From: JBEKZQ01 sp049509675
Lineage (GTDB): Bacteria > Planctomycetota > Planctomycetia > Pirellulales > Thermoguttaceae
DNA length: 8,395 nucleotides
NCBI GenBank assembly: GCA_049509675.1
Contig: JBEKZQ010000306.1
Location: forward strand, 1-8,395
Direction: 5' to 3'
Shown here: in pieces, positions 6,612 to 8,395 of the stretch
How the letters are laid out: each line of letters opens with the position of its first letter
How positions within the stretch are numbered: the first letter of the stretch is position 1
Translations under genes and position numbers: made by a program
Notes under the pieces: model-generated
The model's database searches: none
Told to the model about the DNA's origin: nothing
The model's input: only the letters and a program-made list of their open reading frames with translations

Positions 6612-7700
6612 ATGCTGGACCAGATTCGCGACAAGATCGAAAGCGGCGGACGCCTCTCGGCAGCCGAGGGCCAATGGCTTTTCGCGCCCCAGGTCGATCT
6701 GCACCTGGTCGGTCAATGGGCCGATCAGGCGCGACGGCGGAAAAGCGGCAACGTGGTGTACTACAACATCAATGCGCACTTGAACCCGACCAACGTGTGC
6801 ATCTACCGCTGTCCGCTGTGCGCGTACAGTTGCGACCCCGGCGACGCGCGTGCCTATGTCATGGACGACGAGCAAATCCTCCGGCGGGGACAAGAGGCGG
6901 TCGACGCCGGCTGCACCGAGTTGCACGTGGTCGGCGGGGTACATCCGACCCAACCATTCTCCTGGTACCACGACATGATCGCCCGGCTGCACGCGGCCTT
7001 TCCGCGGCTGCACCTGAAGGCCTTTTCGGCCGTGGAGATCGCCTGGTTCGCCGAGCTTTCCGGCCGCGGCGTGCCGGCCGTGCTGGAAGAACTGCTGGCC
7101 GCCGGCCTGGGCAGCTTGCCGGGCGGCGGGGCCGAGATCTTTGCAGCCGAGGTGCGCCGCCAGGTCTGTCCCGGCAAGGCCGACGCCGAGACGTGGCTGG
7201 CCGTTCATCGCGCGGCCCATCGGCTGGGCCTGCGTTCCAATGCCACGATGCTCTACGGCCACGTGGAAACGCCCCAGCAGCGGGTGGAGCATCTCCTGCG
7301 GCTTCGCGAGCTGCAGGACGACACTGGCGGCTTTCAGGCATTCGTGCCCCTGTCGTTCCATCCGGAGAACACGCAACTGGCCCACCTGCCCAAGCCGCTG
7401 GGCCTCATGGATCTGCGTACCGTGGCCGTCAGCCGCCTGATGTTGGACAATTTCGACCACGTGAAGGCCTATTGGATATCGCTGGGCATCGGGACCGCGC
7501 AAGTGGCGTTGGCCTACGGCGCCGACGATTTGGACGGCACGGTCCGCCACGAACGGATTTATCACGACGCCGGATCGCAGGCCCCGCAGATTTTGAGCGT
7601 CCAACAGATTCGGCGGCTGATTATCGAGGCCGGCCGCGAGCCGGTCGAGCGAGATTCCCTCTATCGCCCGGTGATGGAAAAACTGAAAACTGAAAACTGA
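6612..7700 (+). CDS. mqnE: Aminofutalosine synthase (radical SAM), menaquinone biosynthesis
   Basis: MqnE adds the 5'-deoxyadenosyl radical of SAM to 3-[(1-carboxyvinyl)oxy]benzoate to give 6-amino-6-deoxyfutalosine, an early step of the futalosine pathway. It is 362 residues. The [4Fe-4S] motif CIYRCPLC has Cys 63, 67 and 70 in the CX3CX2C spacing, followed by AYSC. VVGGVHP at 106-112 is the SAM-binding strand. GGGAEIF at 171-177, NATMLYGHVETPQQRVEHLLRLRELQ from 210, FVPLSFHPENT (244-254) and TAQVALAYGADDLDGTV (295-311) point to MqnE over its paralogue MqnC. The ATG at 6612 has no clear Shine-Dalgarno. The last codons (K-L-K-T-E-N-stop) are encoded by the AAAACTG array, so the natural C-terminus has been replaced or extended by repeat sequence. 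Confidence 0.95.
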   Translation: MLDQIRDKIESGGRLSAAEGQWLFAPQVDLHLVGQWADQARRRKSGNVVYYNINAHLNPTNVCIYRCPLCAYSCDPGDARAYVMDDEQILRRGQEAVDAGCTELHVVGGVHPTQPFSWYHDMIARLHAAFPRLHLKAFSAVEIAWFAELSGRGVPAVLEELLAAGLGSLPGGGAEIFAAEVRRQVCPGKADAETWLAVHRAAHRLGLRSNATMLYGHVETPQQRVEHLLRLRELQDDTGGFQAFVPLSFHPENTQLAHLPKPLGLMDLRTVAVSRLMLDNFDHVKAYWISLGIGTAQVALAYGADDLDGTVRHERIYHDAGSQAPQILSVQQIRRLIIEAGREPVERDSLYRPVMEKLKTEN

Positions 7701-7797
7701 AAACTGAAAACTGAAAACTGAAAACTGAAAACTGAAAACTGAAAACTGAAAACTGAAAACTGAAAACTGAAAACTGAAAACTGAAAACTGAAAACTG
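7679..7797 (+). repeat. Perfect 17-copy tandem array of the heptamer AAAACTG
   Basis: Seventeen identical 7-base units fill 119 bases without one substitution. Each unit junction makes a TGA. Because 7 is not a multiple of 3, the TGAs fall in all three plus frames, one per frame every 21 bases. The mqnE stop (7698-7700) is the third TGA. The array fills the whole mqnE-xseA gap and touches the conserved start of xseA. At 71% A+T it is very unlike the GC-rich genes. Perfect identity points to recent expansion by slippage. Confidence 0.95.
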
Positions 7798-8395
7798 AGC
7801 CGCGGGTCCTATCGGTCTATGAAGTGACGGCCGCGATCAAGGACCTGCTGGAGACGGCCTTTCCGCTGGTTTGGGTCGCGGGCGAAATCTCCAACTTCGC
7901 CCGGCCGCAGTCCGGCCATTGCTACCTGACGCTCAAGGACGATCGGGCCCAACTGCGTGCGGTCTTGTGGCGGCAGGCGGCCGCCCGCGTGCGTTTCGAC
8001 CTCAGCGACGGCATGGAGGTGATCTGCCGCGGGCACCTCGATTTGTACGCGGCCCGGGGAACCTATCAACTGGTGATCGAGCACGTCGAGCCCCGGGGGA
8101 TCGGGGCCCTGGAGTTGGCGCTGCGGCAACTGCGGGAGAAGCTGGCCGCCGAGGGGCTTTTCGAGCGGGGCCGGAAGCGGCCGCTGCCCCGCTTCATCCG
8201 CCGCGTGGTCGTGGTCACCAGCCCGAGCGGGGCGGCCATCCGCGATTTTCTCCAGGTGCTCGGCCGCCGCTGGCGCGGAGCCGACGTGCTGGTGATTCCC
8301 ACGCGGGTGCAGGGCGCGGGGGCCGGCGCGGAAATCGCCGCCGCCATCCAGACCGCCAACCGCCTGCCCCTGGCCATCGACTGCCTGGTGGTCAC
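7788..8395 (+). CDS. xseA: Exodeoxyribonuclease VII large subunit (partial; runs off the right edge; start unresolved)
   Basis: XseA is the large subunit of exonuclease VII, a single-strand DNA nuclease with XseB used in repair. About 197 codons of conserved sequence are visible, roughly half the usual length. RVLSVYEVTAAIKDLLE begins at 7803, followed by WVAGEISNFARPQSGHCYLT (from 7872) and KDDRAQLRAVLW, the N-terminal OB-fold. GALELALRQLREKLAAEGLF is the linker, and VVVVTSPSGAAIRDF (about 8205-8250) opens the catalytic domain. The in-frame upstream stop is TGA at 7782-7784. The only possible starts after it are a CTG in the array (7788) or a GTG at 7824. The GTG would remove the conserved RVLSVYE. 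I give 7788 as the most inclusive boundary, not as a proven start. Identity is secure. Confidence 0.9.
   Translation, partial: MKTEPRVLSVYEVTAAIKDLLETAFPLVWVAGEISNFARPQSGHCYLTLKDDRAQLRAVLWRQAAARVRFDLSDGMEVICRGHLDLYAARGTYQLVIEHVEPRGIGALELALRQLREKLAAEGLFERGRKRPLPRFIRRVVVVTSPSGAAIRDFLQVLGRRWRGADVLVIPTRVQGAGAGAEIAAAIQTANRLPLAIDCLVV

Noticed and set aside
7679..7797. Phase-variable switch reading through the heptamer array into xseA
   Set aside because: Every plus frame meets a TGA within 21 bases of array, so no copy number above about three can join an upstream frame to xseA. Any effect must be on spacing or initiation, not on reading frame.
7679..7797. CRISPR array
   Set aside because: Units are 7 bases and contiguous with no spacers, and no cas gene is present.

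Overview
The window looks like chromosomal DNA from a GC-rich planctomycete, perhaps of the Pirellulales. That is inference from three things: the gene set, the family-level character of the proteins, and gaps full of short dispersed repeats and hairpins between genes that mostly lack Shine-Dalgarno sites. No database search was possible.

Layout. On the left edge, reading leftward (minus strand), is the start of a secreted protein with a strong ribosome binding site and a plausible promoter. A 405-base gap (105-509) follows. It holds that promoter, a decamer-type repeat, a small perfect hairpin and three short tandem arrays. Next, also on the minus strand, is a complete homodimeric-type glycyl-tRNA synthetase (glyQS, 510-2129). 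A 279-base divergent gap contains a nearly perfect 30-base inverted repeat. From 2409 to the right edge everything reads on the plus strand: a UbiD-family decarboxylase, menG/ubiE, ubiX, ubiA (mqnP-like), mqnE and a partial xseA.

How the genes work together. mqnE makes aminofutalosine, so the cell uses the futalosine route to menaquinone. The UbiA, UbiX, UbiD and MenG homologues fit the late steps: prenylation of 1,4-dihydroxy-6-naphthoate, prenyl-FMN synthesis, decarboxylation and C-methylation. The middle steps (mqnB, mqnC, mqnD, mqnA) are not in this window. glyQS and xseA are housekeeping neighbours.

What stands out. (1) The gaps are built from very short tandem units, mostly 7 bases. 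The annotated stop codons of glyQS, menG, ubiX and mqnE all lie inside such 7-base arrays, and the ubiD stop lies beside an inverted-repeat arm that encodes its tail. (2) A perfect 17-copy AAAACTG array separates mqnE from xseA and leaves xseA without a normal start codon upstream of its conserved N-terminus. (3) The UbiD homologue appears to lack the catalytic Arg and both Glu residues, and two of the metal ligands, of characterised UbiD enzymes. I see no CRISPR array, transposase, tRNA or rRNA. Apart from the repeats, this is an ordinary metabolic region and not a defence or mobile-element island.
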